Under the pieces are notes generated by a model. That model worked only from the letters and a program-made list of their open reading frames with translations, was not told the origin of the DNA and made no database searches. Shown here one piece after another: positions 49,889-60,966 of a stretch of 64,000 nucleotides of DNA. The DNA lies in the NCBI GenBank assembly GCA_026419785.1, contig JAODTK010004444.1, forward strand, positions 434,001-498,000, given 5' to 3'. The translations under genes were made by a program, and so were the position numbers. This DNA is from Sclerodactyla briareus (lineage: Eukaryota; Echinodermata; Holothuroidea; Dendrochirotida; Sclerodactylidae). Numbering within the stretch: position 1 is the stretch's first letter; every line of letters starts with the position of its first letter.

Positions 49889-50015
49889 ATTGGATTAGCT
49901 CATTCGTGGATCTCCCGGACTTTGACCGGAGGATGGTGAGTTTGCATCCCATAGACTGGTCAGCTTCTTCAATGTGTGTCCTTGGCATGGTGCTTTATTT
50001 CCATGGCAACTAAAC
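49889..50015 (+). mobile_element. tRNA-derived SINE, family 2 (partial)
   Basis: The plus strand has an A box (TAGCTCATTCGTGG from 49896) and an anticodon-stem-like pair (TCTCCCGG / CCGGAGGA around 49911-49933). A decayed B box (GAGTTTGCATCCC, 49938-49950) follows, and the arms 'gactggtc' resemble an acceptor end. Next come 'tcttcaatgtgtgtccttgg' and 'catggtgctttatttcc', a body sequence of the kind found after tRNA heads in several animal SINEs. It shares no body with family 1. Confidence 0.7.
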
Positions 50016-50829
50016 CAAACCTTTCTTTGGAGTTATTATTTAACATTTTGGCATTTTTTTAGGCAGATTCATTCAATAGTAGGGTGGATTTCAACATAAG
50101 TCCACATACATGTGTATTCGACTAAGACGTAAAGCAGAATGAACCTTCTTCGGTTGCCTTTGTAGCTGGCAGAGAATAATCCCATAGACGCCATTCTATT
50201 GAGGGATGCCACTTTTTTATGGCATTTGGACCATGGTGGATTGGTAGCCCTTAGATATAACATAGTTCATTTTCAAACGTTCCACTCTAACCCAGGCCTC
50301 GATTTTTAGATTATTTTGGATGGCCGTCAGACAACCAGTGTTGCATTTTTGGTTGTCCGAAGAGAGAAATAATGTGTCCGAAGTGGTTTATGTGTGATGA
50401 ACGTTCATAAAAGACGTCAGTCTGCATATCTTTGCATTGAATGTGGTATTTGTATGTACTCGCACACGGTGGGGGAACAAAACTAATTTGCCCACTAGTG
50501 ATTGTATTGCGTGAAACCGAACCAAGTTACAAAACGCAACATGGGCACAGAGGTGTACTTCATGAATACCAAATGTTGTTCATTGTAATGTAGTGCTGTG
50601 GTACTCTCATATTTATTTGCGTCACGGGGGTTACTCACGTTTCAAACAAACAGAATAGTTTCGCTAAACACAAGTGCAATGCATATACCTAGCGTACTGC
50701 GTAGCACACAGTATGCTATACATTCGATCAGTATATATGCCGCGTTCCATTTAACTTGTAATTCCCATAATATGACTTCCCCACTCGTGAATGCGTTCCA
50801 GTAAAGAAGTTGTGATGAAGGGCAACTTT

Positions 50830-50843
50830 CCAAAATGGCGGCC
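50830..50843 (+). promoter_or_regulatory. YY1-type motif overlapping an ATG
   Basis: CCAAAATGGCGGCC matches the YY1 consensus (AAnATGGCGGC). YY1 sites of this kind commonly overlap or lie just before the first ATG in animal promoters. It opens the small frame 50835-50954. Confidence 0.55.
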
Positions 50844-50954
50844 CCATGGGGAATCGAGGACACTCCCAGTGTCACTGCAATAAGAGAATATAAGGAATTT
50901 GTTATGATGGCTTTGTGCCTTAACATGAAATATCAAAATAAATCAAAATTTTAA
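50835..50954 (+). CDS. 39-codon frame starting inside the YY1 motif (uncertain)
   Basis: The frame begins MAAPWGIEDTPSVTAIREYK and ends with a TAA stop. The start codon lies inside the YY1 motif, as in many genes with YY1-type promoters. The amino-acid mix is plausible for a protein amino terminus, but no family is recognised and the length alone is not significant. It may be a first-exon remnant carried by the transposon. Confidence 0.25.
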   Translation: MAAPWGIEDTPSVTAIREYKEFVMMALCLNMKYQNKSKF

Positions 50955-51149
50955 AGAAAAACAGATTGCGTACGTGTCTCACGGAAATGTTCGACAATAA
51001 AATGTTACTGCGCGCTGGGTATGGGTTATTGGTTGCCACGAAAAGCTCTCGATCGCCGATGCTCATCGCGTCGCTTTTTTACCTAAAATTCACATTGCGT
51101 AGCATTTGCATGGAACCAATTGCTTGAATCGCATGGCAGATTTCTAATT

Positions 51150-51236
51150 TCAAAGATATTGACCACATTTAGTATTGTGCTTCCATATTGTGTAATAACT
51201 TTCAAAATTGCACGCAGGCGATCGTATGTCCGCCAT
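51150..51236 (-). CDS. 28-codon frame starting inside the opposite YY1 motif (uncertain)
   Basis: On the minus strand the frame MADIRSPACNFESYYTIWKH.. begins at the ATG within CCAAAATGGCGG (motif at 51230-51241) and runs to a TGA. It mirrors the plus-strand frame at 50835. Both begin MA and lie downstream of the same CCCACTCGTGAA element, so they seem to derive from an inverted duplication of one promoter/start region followed by divergence. Confidence 0.2.
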   Translation of the reverse strand: MADIRSPACNFESYYTIWKHNTKCGQYL

Positions 51237-51241
51237 TTTGG
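51230..51241 (-). promoter_or_regulatory. YY1-type motif, inverted partner
   Basis: CCGCCATTTTGG is the reverse complement of CCAAAATGGCGG at 50830. Together with CCCACTCGTGAA (50780-50791) and its inverse (51290-51301), this makes two inverted arms around a centre of roughly 400 bp. Confidence 0.55.
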
Positions 51242-51361
51242 AAAAGTCGTGTGAATGAAAGTCAAGGCAGGAGAAAATTTACTTCCTAGTTCACGAGTGG
51301 GAATTACGAAATATGGGCAAATGGGAAGCACTGTAACCGTCCTGATAACAGATCCCCGATA

Positions 51362-51471
51362 ATGGAAAGCAGCAATAAAGTCTGTCTGATCGCGGATAAG
51401 GCCGGCCGGCGAGTTCTGGTTGACTCGTTGCGTGACTTTAAGTGTGAGGCCTGTGATCGTGATCAGAGTTT
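51362..51471 (+). CDS. possible 5' exon with strong splice donor (uncertain)
   Basis: The frame starts MESSNKVCLIADKAGRRVLV and continues through a C-x2-C pair (FKCEACDRD). At 51471/51472 it meets 'tttcag|gtgtgtatt', a good match to a splice donor. The open frame runs on to 51565 if unspliced. Its CpG-rich context and position about 120 bp beyond the minus-strand YY1 motif fit a promoter-proximal first exon, perhaps of a former transposase or a captured host gene. I do not recognise the family. Confidence 0.3.
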
Positions 51472-51696
51472 CAGGTGTGTATTGGGTGGGAAATTACAGC
51501 AAAATAAAATGAAATACTGCACTGATATTCTCTTTCCAAAGGATGAGAACAAAATTTCCGTGTAGGCTTTCCTAAATCGTAACCTAAAAAAGGGCTAGTT
51601 CAGCGGCAACCGTTCACTGTCAAAAAATGGTGGTCCGTTTTCAAATTTTAGGTCATCCGAGGATGTGATCGGAACGACAGTAAAAATCTAGCCCTG

Positions 51697-53380
51697 AAAA
51701 ACTACCTATATGCGCTAAAACCTAGCAGATATGCCAGACAAGAGAAGATGGGGTTACCCACAGAGTCCACAGTACAGACAGTCAATGAACAGCCAAGTAG
51801 GTCCATAGTGACCTAAAGGCACCAGGAATGCATTCACTGCCTGACTGAGCTTTATGAATGATGGGGACAGGGTGAATGATGGCCTCGTTTACTGTCTTGT
51901 GGTGGAGAGGGGGATTCCACCAAATATAGGTGGTGTTGAAGGTGCTGGGTGTTATGGTTTGCAGAAAATAAGAATTGGTGACCAGAGGTTTTGCAAACAG
52001 GCAACTTGCATTTCAAGCACCATAAGTATTATTGGACCATTGATTTGGTAACATTCTCCAAATTCCAGGATATTCAATAGCCTGTACTGGTTAGAGTAAA
52101 AAATAATGAAAATAAGAGTGATGGTCAAAGTAATAGGGTTTTGTGCACTACTAGTCAACATTGCAAAAATGTGATGAAATCCCTGAAAAAATGAACAACC
52201 CACCATCATAAACTGTCTCCCCATACTTGCGAACAATATAGTGGAAGCATGGGATGAATTAGGGGTTCCATTTTCAAGGAGTGGTAACAGTTCAAAAATA
52301 AGCCGAAATTGTTTGTCGCTAGATTATAACCCCCTGAAACTGTTAGGGCGAGTATTGCGCGCAGGCACTGGCAACCATGAACAGGCTTATTATGCAAGGT
52401 TCTCTTGAGCATCTTGGATTAGAGAAGAAGACTCATAATACCAAAAGAATCCTTGGACTTGGATTATCTTAAGCATTGTATAGACACCTATTACAAATTG
52501 CATATAATTGCAATTTTGTACAGAGAAAAATAGGCGCTGTGGTTAATGATCAATAGTCAAAAATACCGATCAAGGTCAGAACATGCTCATAAAATATGAC
52601 CATTCTCCGCAGCAAGAATTCCAATACTCTTTTTTTGATTACTATTCAGTATTCAAATAAGACACGACCAATGGGACAAATCATAATATATGGGATGAAC
52701 AATGACATGAACTTGCTCTATTGTCTGCCTCAGAACATCTCTGTACATTGGGGAAAGATACATCTTTCATATGCTGCCTTGTAATTAAAGTTTTCCATTC
52801 AAAATTAGTGTTATGGCTGCATAAACATAAGAATGATTTGAAAAAGAACTTCTGAAGAGGGCGCTGATATCGCAAGGTTCACCACAGCTTTACCCATCTG
52901 CAATGTTTGCTGTAATTTGTGCTGTTAACAATGCCTAAGGAACATAAAGAACATTAGCCTAACATGTTTTTTTTCTGGTTTTTTCACCATATCATGTTTC
53001 ACATTAATTAAGTGCTCCCACTCTTGGGTAACATGTAGAGGGCATCTATGAAAGAGGGCAGTATTAGAAAGAATAGAGAACAAGGAAAATGCATTCACTG
53101 ACATATTACACTGGCAATTGCAGCAGTCCCAATGTGGACTTAGTATTAGTTCTCCTTTTTAAGAATGAAGTATAATGTATGCTATCTATTATGGGAAGGC
53201 AATTAGTATTGTCAGGAACTAAGGCAATATTTTATACACTGATGTAGAAAACCCCAAATCATATCCTGCCACTGACACAAGCATCTTGGGCGATATTATG
53301 GTTTTGAACATGTAGCAAGGGCCACATAGGAAATCTGAATCTTGAATAAGTTTAACGTGGACCATTTTTTTTATAATCAT
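51697..53380. other. no gene recognised
   Basis: AT-rich unique-looking sequence. Frames up to 94 codons are unrecognised. Confidence 0.5.
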
Positions 53381-53384
53381 CTTT

Positions 53385-53625
53385 TATTGGATTTCAGAAA
53401 ATCTTGGTGGGCGCTTAATACATCTGCTGGTCCTGACAAATTATAGGTCATTTGGAGATCATCAGAGGTCGAATTTGCATAACTTTCCCAAACTTTGCCA
53501 GATTTGAACAAAACTCATGGATTGGATACCCGGCAAAGTTGGATCATATTGGGTATCACGGTCAAGTTTGCAGATAGAAATGTGATTTTTCAAAGTTTGT
53601 CACATTTTAAGATCACGGAAGCTTG
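53385..53625 (+). repeat. family A-like fragment, copy 4
   Basis: The order is 'gacaaattataggtcatttg', 'gaatttgcataactttccca', 'aactttgccagatttgaaca', 'aaactcatgg'. This follows the 116-bp unit of family A with heavy divergence. AGGTCA-like hexamers keep the 5- and 4-bp spacing, with mismatches. Confidence 0.65.
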
Positions 53626-56052
53626 TTAATGTGAAAGATAAACTTTTTCGTTTGTACATATTACTACATGCCTAGTTTCTAGAATTATCATCATATAAAT
53701 CCCCTCCATAAGTCATGAGATGGAGACAGAGGCCATATCAAGGCAGGCAGACAATGATTAAGATCTATCAAAAACCCCCAAATCTTCCCTGACATTTTTC
53801 TTATGGGTCCTAAACAAATGTCACGAATGTCATCCATATTGTTGCCATTCGCTTACGCAGGTGGGTATTCAATGAACGCAATTTCCAACACATCCCTCTT
53901 ACTCGGTGCTAATCGGCCTGCGCCTTATCGCACCGCAGACCGCAGAGCTTGAGGCGGGGACTTGACTTGTAAGTCAATACACTGAATAGGTTGCATGCAT
54001 CTGGGTGCTGAGGTGCCACGACCATTAACAGTTACCATGATAGCTATTGTCAAGAGGTTAATCCACGATAGCAAGAACGGTTCATCAATCCCCGATTTCG
54101 GTATTGCTTCAAGCAAGGTGTGTGAGCGTGAGTGGAAGTCAGCCGGGAGGCCTATCACAATCCAATCAAGGGCTGTGTAAAGGGTTTTATAACAGGGCTT
54201 GGATTACCTGACAGCCAGCCATTGTGGGACACCCGATTTACATCTCAATTGGTCCACTAGCACCCCTGTAAAGTATTGAGTCATCTAATACATGGGATTT
54301 CTTGGATAGCATTTTTTGTGCTGGGCGCCAGGTACAATTGTAAGCCCCAGTAGTAACATGTTGACAGTAGTTAATTAACCCGTATATAGCAGGATGAATT
54401 ATTGAATTTGCTCTAATGATTGAATTACATGTTTTAATACTTTTCAACGAAAGCAAGACAAGCTCATAGCCTGTCAATTGGGGAAAGAGAAGGGGGCTGA
54501 AAATTGATGATTCTCATTAAATTTTGCATCTTCAGTGCAGACTCTCCAGATATGCATTCATTTGACCAGCTAAATCATAATTCAATACAACCTACCAGCA
54601 AAAAACTGATGATTGACAAAATAATAAACAGGGACTTACAAAATACTTGGTACACTGAGAATTTAAGATTTTAGAAATTAGCCGCTCCATGATTTATTCA
54701 CAGAAATAGAGGTTTTAACGAAGCAATAGGCCCCATTAGTTACGTTTATGTACAGGCACTGGAAGAGGAGGGGAAACAAATTGTCCAAGGATGGGGGAGA
54801 GACTAATGTTCCAGGGAGCAGGGGAGAAAGAATTGTTCTGGGGGTGTATTAATGTTCCAGGGCCAATTTCCATTTGACAAAGGCCTCAGAGATTGGAGCT
54901 GCTAGTTGCGGGGCACTAATGAAGGGGTTGTCTCACACTTTTGTAACGGTCAATGCATCAAAAAAAAAATATGTGCGGTGCTCCATATTGGTTCCAGGTC
55001 ACTCACAGCACCATAGTAAGAGTCAAAATAGAGAAACAAGGGGTCCAGCTACCACCACTCAAACAAACTAGGAAGGTCATCACAGAACTGATATTGCATT
55101 ATAAGATCAGTAACCCAGTCAGTCCCCCTTGCGATAGTAAACCAATTGAAAAGTGATTCAGTTTGGTGACAGTTAGACATGAAACACAAATGTATGTGTT
55201 AATCACTACTAAAACTTCCCATAGTCTACTAAATTATACGAAACTTCACTATTAAGACAAGGCGATCGCCAAAAAGGAAAAAAAAAATCTCGCCTGGTTG
55301 CTTTTGGGGGGTGACGATCGGTGGTTTGTAGTTATTTCATCTACACTACACACAACCAACTAGTTTTAGGCAGGACCATGTCAGTTGTCAAACGAAACAT
55401 CACTACTTTCACATATAACACATAAAAATTCCCTAGAATTAACTGAACCAATAAAGTTTACTAATTTACGAAAGTCCCTCAATTGCTTTTTTCTTTTCAT
55501 GCCCCCCCCCACTTTTCTCTCATAAATACCCAAATGTGACTGCTTTATCACTCAGGTCAAACTCACTTCTTGACACAAAATCCAACTTGAAATGTTCTAA
55601 ATCCCCTTAGCAGCCCGGGCGTCTTTGCATTTTAAATCATTTCATTCATTATTCATTGACCTTTTATTTCCAAGAGCCAGGACATGCCACCCCCACCCCC
55701 CCCACTGCCAGGCAGCAAACACTCTCCCAGCCCCCCTCCCCCACACACCAACAAACTATCCCATGCAGCAGGCAAAGAAGTCCCAAAATATATCTTTAGG
55801 AAACTCCACATTGTCCCCAGGCAAGAAGAGAGAAAGAAGCCAGAAAAATGTTAAGTATTTTTGAAGGTCTAATCAACCTAATCAAATTGGTTGAGTAAGA
55901 GAGGGTTTGCTTGTGAGGCAGCTTATGACAGCACAATTTTCACAGGAGCTAAGGTTTACTCGTTCCTCAGTACTTTATTCTAACTGAAGCATGAATGATG
56001 GAATTTCAATCAAATTCCTGAACTCAAACACACAATCAGATCAAGAAACATG
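53626..56052. other. no gene recognised
   Basis: The CpG-richer patch 53870-54180 holds a plus-strand frame (53995-54180) but no recognisable domain. An A run occurs at 54960-54969 and C-rich DNA at 55690-55745. Confidence 0.45.
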
Positions 56053-56535
56053 TTAAAGGACTATTTCACTGAGTTTGGCGAAATCGACCAAGTGGAAGGA
56101 AATTGGAATATTTATGCAAATTAGGGCACATACAATGACCTATACTGACCCACCTGACCTTCCAAAAGTCAGGATCAAAGGTGGATCACATCTACCAATT
56201 TTGTGGAAAAAATAGAAACCAACAAACTTTCAGAAATTGCATAAATATGCAAATTAAACATATTAAATGAACCTCCAGGACCCCGACTTTCACTTGTAAA
56301 TTTCTCGGGGGGAACCATGGTAGACCACATCCACCAAGGTTTCGTTTGAGAAAACTACAAACTGACAAATTCGCATAAATTATGCATATTAGACCAATTA
56401 ATTAGCATTTTAGGTGAAAATCTAATCAGTTCATCTACTGTCAGCCATGCGTCCCACATGCCAAACTACATCACTCGCGGAGCACATACGCGTCTCGTGC
56501 GTAAGTCCTAGCTAACGAGCGTTTTAAACAATTAA
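56053..56535 (-). repeat. repeat related to family A in reverse orientation
   Basis: On the minus strand, 'caaacgaaaccttggtggat' and 'gtggtctaccatggttcccc' recur in the style of the family A unit, with 'ttatgcgaatttgtcag' nearby. A second unit lies at 56110-56280 around 'gcataaatatgcaaatta'. The plus-strand left edge 'ttaaaggactatttcactga' looks like an element terminus. Sequence identity to family A is limited, so it may be a separate but similar family. Confidence 0.5.
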
Positions 56536-57590
56536 ATTACATAAAATTGAGGAACCTAAAATTACCCAACTTAATTATTCACTTTGCCTGCCCAAATCTA
56601 TCAGAGATGTGTTACACCAAACCCCGGTGCTACACACGACATTTTGCTCATAGTAGGCCTCACGCAGTTTGTGAGAAACTGCCTAACGCACAGAAAGTGT
56701 GAACCACACACACACACACTAACACCCGAACACACCCACACACACGTCCATAGTGACTACTATGCCCTCTTCCTGAATTTTCATCAGGACGAGACAAAGA
56801 GGACGCTAAACCTTTAATTCATCCACAGTTTAACTAGCAGGCAAAACGATATAACAGCAAAAGGGGGAATTTGTCTCGCCAGTTACAATGCCTTCATAAC
56901 TATACCACAAAATACCATCAGAGGAAAAGAAATGCAAAGTTAACTAAGGAACTAGGTCATAAAAATATGACCTTTCAGGATCATGCCATAAAAAAAAATG
57001 AAGAGGAATTTTGAACAACAATCATTCCTTCCTACCCTTGTACATTTTGATTTGATTGAGGTAATAAATAATATCAAGTCCCAACCCCTCCCTCCAATGG
57101 GGAATGGCTATGGGCAGATTTGGTTATCATCTGATGGAGACATAAATCATAATAACAACTTCTTGAGAAAAACAAGGAAACTTGGTAAATGGATGGATCT
57201 CAGGAGGAACGGAATGCATTAAGACCATTGGGGCTGACTCCAATGAAGCATAATAGGCTGATATATCAGCTGAGTGTATTTATTAATGTTGATGTCTCGG
57301 CCCTTCCAACACAATTGCAATGGTAGTGAAGCATCCTTCAAATGATGAATTGTATAAAAAGCCACCGCCCCCCATCCCCTCAAGCGTGGTTCTTGGAACA
57401 ATGTAGTTGAGAGGCAAATTGTGCCATGACCATATACTTACGTGGCAGAGGGCCACTATTGGCACAAAGTGTACAATACAAAGAACCAGAAATCCAAGGT
57501 GAGTGATTCCTTGACTCTTTCTGTCTCAGCCACCATGACAAATTGGGATTGTACAGCTATTATGGGGACCATCCGATCTGACAACTTCCC
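56536..57590. other. no gene recognised; CA-rich stretch
   Basis: An imperfect (CA)n run lies at 56704-56746. Other frames are unrecognised. Confidence 0.5.
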
Positions 57591-58520
57591 CATTTTTGGC
57601 AACCAACCAATAGAGTTCCTATAAGAAAGCCACACACTAAATTTCAATGTTTTCAGACTTTGACCTCTGGTGACCTCAGATGACCTCTGACCTGACCCCA
57701 AAACCATAGGGTTCATGTCGCCCTATAGAAAACTATACCTAAAATTTTCAACCTGATCAGACCAACCATTCTGGACTTATCGTGTTTACAAGTTTTCAGA
57801 CTTTGACCTCTGGTGACTTCAATGACCTCTGACCTGACCTCAAAACGATCAGGTTCATGTACTCATTATGGGGAACCACACATACCAAGTATGAGCTTCA
57901 TCCATCCAGGTGGGGTCGAGTTATCGTGTTTAAAAGCCAAATTGGCCAAACATCGATTTTTCACAATTGTTCTATTCTTGACCAAAATTCACCCCCGACC
58001 TTGAAACCAAAAACAATAGAGTTTCCTGTACCCCCCATAAGGAAGCTATACACTAAATTTCAACTTGATCGGACGAACCATTCTGGACTTATCGTGTTTA
58101 CAAGGTTTTCAATCTCTGACCTCTGGTGACCTCAGATGACCTCTGACCTGACCCCAAAACAATGGGGTTCATGTACTCATCATAGGGAACACACATACCA
58201 AGTATGAGCTTCATCCATCCAGGTGGGGTTGAGTTATCGTGTTTAAAAGCCAAATTGGCCAAAAGATCAACGTTTCAAAAAAATTATATTCTTGACCAAA
58301 ATTCACCCCCGACCTGAACCAAAAACAATAGAGTTTCTGTACCCCCCATAAGGAAGCTATACACTAAATTTCAACTTGATCGGACGAACCATTCTGGACT
58401 TATCGTGTTTACAAGTTTTCAGACTTTGACCTCTGGTGACCTCAGATGACCTCTGACCTGACCCCAAAACAATAGGGTTAGACTCATCATGGGGAACACA
58501 CATACTAAGTATGAGCCTGA
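57591..58520 (+). repeat. tandem repeat family B, 310-bp unit, about three copies
   Basis: The TGACCT arrays recur at 57661, 57804, 58117 and 58427. The last three are 313 and 310 bp apart, and the first is a half-unit offset. Each unit alternates two related halves: 'ttctggacttatcgtgttta' followed by the TGACCT array, and 'tgagttatcgtgtttaaaag' preceded by 'cataccaagtatgagcttca'. The halves are themselves probably an ancient duplication of about 150 bp. A fragment also lies inside the hAT element at 7.4 kb. Repeats with 'gagttatcgtg' and stacked 'tgacctttgacc' motifs occur in many animal genomes, from memory; I cannot name the family. Short frames here are by-products. Confidence 0.87.
57661..57693 (-). 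promoter_or_regulatory. four TGACCT half-sites, spacers 4, 4 and 1
   Basis: TGACCT lies at 57661-57666, 57671-57676, 57681-57686 and 57688-57693. On the minus strand this reads as four AGGTCA hexamers with DR1, DR4 and DR4 spacing. The same array occurs intact at 58117-58149 and 58427-58459, and with small changes at 57804-57838. DR1 suits RXR/PPAR/HNF4/COUP-type receptors, and DR4 suits TR/LXR-type receptors. This is sequence evidence only. Confidence 0.5.
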
Positions 58521-60895
58521 TTTACTCAGACTGATCAAGTTTCATGTTACAAGTGTGCGTCACACACCACCCACACACACACACACAAGACGAACTGCAT
58601 AGATTCCTCCGACTTTGACTTTATAAAAAAAAATAAACAACCAAGTTTGTGCAGAATGCCTGCAAGCTACGCACAATATTATAAAGCCACCAAATATTCT
58701 GAAATATGTGCTCGGAATTTGCACACATCACTATGAGTATGAGAACAAACTCTGCAAACTCTCCACCTCTGCAAAGGTACACATCACACAAATAATACTA
58801 CTTAGCAGTTGGGTAAAAAGTTCTTCAGAATTGATGAACGATCCAAAGTGCTCTACAGTACCCCTTGACTGATAACACTGATGGATGTCATTAACATAAG
58901 ATGTGACACACCACACAGCTAGCTGACCCAAGCTACCACACAAGATATTTACAACCTATGTTTTCTACATTCCTGAGCATAAATGTAGGTATGTAGAGAT
59001 TTAAAGCTACCAGACATGGAATAATGGCCATATGGTAACGGACTTTATTTGTTGAGTCATGAACCTTTCAGCCACTCAGCGACAAATCAGGAGATATGCC
59101 GTTTTCAATGTAATCATTCTTTCATCATTAGCATGCAGAGCTACTGGCACTTTCATTATAGTCACTCACTAACAATCTGGAATAGTTATTTTGACGTAAC
59201 ATCGAACCCATAACAATGACATACCCTGCTAACCTTACAGTTGACTAGTCATAACTAGGGACTTCTATCTGTGGAAATCCTGCCGGTAGCCTAAGCCTCT
59301 TTTAGCAGCCAGGGGCAGTATGCCCAAATTGCTGAGCTCAGTGTATCTAATAGGCACTGTTATCCCGGAATCCACTCAACAAGAGTAAATGCCACTTTAC
59401 GACAAGCCGCTTGACACTGTTACCTCTGAGCTCTGACCAACCGCCCCCCACCGGCACCCCCAGCATGTGCCCAGGAGAAAAACATGAACAGGGCAAACCA
59501 CCACAACCACATGTATGAATGAAAGAATCATGCACCAATGAAATCCTTGTACCTTCAAGGTTTCACATAACCTATAGGCCCCAGGCCTGCACATACTTGG
59601 ATGAGTGCTGCCGCGTGTTTCGGAGCATGCTACGAAATAGTTCAAATGTGAAGTCTTTTTAAGGGCATGTATACTGTGCATACCAAATTTTATTTGTAGT
59701 CACTTTCTACTAAAATGTCACATACATGATGGTGTACATGATGATAAGGACCCATTTCAAGGAGTTCAGATTAGGGAATATCATGGTTATTGCGCAGGTA
59801 TGACTCCCCAAAAACCAATTTTTACGTAACAAGTTCTCCCCTTGATTGCCTCCTACCACCGGCCAGCAATACCATCTATTCTATTCTTCTGAAATGAGGG
59901 GGAAATATCCCAATGTATACTAGTCAAACTACTAGAGAGAGACCACGTTCAACTGGACTAGAAGGGCATGTTCCCCCATGGGTACCATCAATATGGAACA
60001 GTGCTTTAAATTTCAGAGATCTAGAAGATAAATTTCAGCCATTAGTGGATTAAGGGTGCTTTCTGTCGATGCAATGAGGTTAATGCCTTCCATTCCCTGA
60101 TAGCCCCTAGTATAAACATATTACCCCCCCCTCCAGGCATGCCCCTCCAATCCATGGAGATAAGCAATGGCTTTATCTGTAGGCCAAACAAAGACACTCC
60201 TATGGAATGGGATCAACCCCTACAGGCCCTGCTCGCTGTACCCCACAACAGGATCAAAGCCTGTTATCACCCCAATATCAATGGATGATATAATCAAAAC
60301 GAAAATACCCAGAAATCTTCACCCCCATCCAGACTTCTATTTCTTAACTTCAAAAGTACCCCAGTGACCCACTTCCAGTCTTCACAGGGTAGTGATACCC
60401 TTAAGGATCACTGGAGGTATTGCCAGATGTATATGGACTGGGAAAGAGTCATGGGGAGGGGTAGTTGCAGGAGTATGGGGAAAAACCTAGGCTGTCAAGA
60501 TGAATGCCATGCACAATTCTTTCTGCAAACTCACGTCTACCTGCACATTGGCCGAGTAGAAGCACTCCCTTCACACTTACGGAATAGTTTTGTTTCAAAT
60601 TGTGCAATGTCTCAACTATTATCAGGGATTATTTTCAAATTTGTCTCCCCAAATGTTAACATCTTCAAAGTTGTAGCTTGAAACAGTCTTGCTTATCTAG
60701 TGTCAGTTATCTTCTGTCATTCTTTTTGGTTCTTAGTTCCTTCTTTTGGCGCATACCTTGTGTTTCCCCCTTAACATCTATTAGAACAATTTAATACTTG
60801 ATAAACCATATTTTGGTCAAATTGACATCGCAATTAATGTCGTATGAAATGTAAACATTACTTCCAAGGATTCTAATGTTTCCCTTTTTTGACCC
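58521..60895. other. no gene recognised; CA repeat
   Basis: A (CA)n run lies at about 58565-58588 directly after family B. Frames such as 60364-60681 (plus, 105 codons) show no known domain. Confidence 0.5.
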
Positions 60896-60966
60896 AGTAC
60901 TTTGTTTCGTACTTTGTTTAGTACTTCCTTTAATACTACATTTAGTACTCTGTTTAGTATGCTTTT
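60896..60966 (+). repeat. 12-bp tandem repeat, six copies
   Basis: The unit is AGTACTTTGTTT with substitutions but no indels. Because 12 is a multiple of 3, a minus-strand frame (60791-61084) reads through it as a run of K-Q-S-T-like tetrapeptides. That periodicity is a consequence of the unit length rather than evidence for a protein. Confidence 0.88.

Larger units (their letters stand above)
50293..51696 (+). mobile_element. hAT-like element with captured or residual promoter/exon sequences, 1.4 kb
   Basis: The left end CAGGCCTCGATTTTTA and the inverted right end CAGGGCTAGATTTTTA match at 14 of 16 positions. No clear 8-bp duplication is visible (ctctaacc versus aaaaacta), so the assignment rests on the terminal repeat and its CAG start. 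'gtccgaa' motifs repeat near the left end. The interior (50500-51480) is distinctly CpG-rich compared with its surroundings. It contains an inverted pair of YY1-type start sites plus a possible 5' exon at 51362. No transposase core motif was found. Confidence 0.6.

Noticed and set aside
49889-49962. Functional tRNA gene on the plus strand
   Set aside because: The B box is degenerate (GAGTTTGCATCCC) and the acceptor stem does not close cleanly. A SINE head is more likely.
59980-60060. Third LINE 3' end ('PSIWNSALNFRDLED' on the plus strand)
   Set aside because: Only WNS matches the pattern. No following LK..LF block and no simple-repeat tail.
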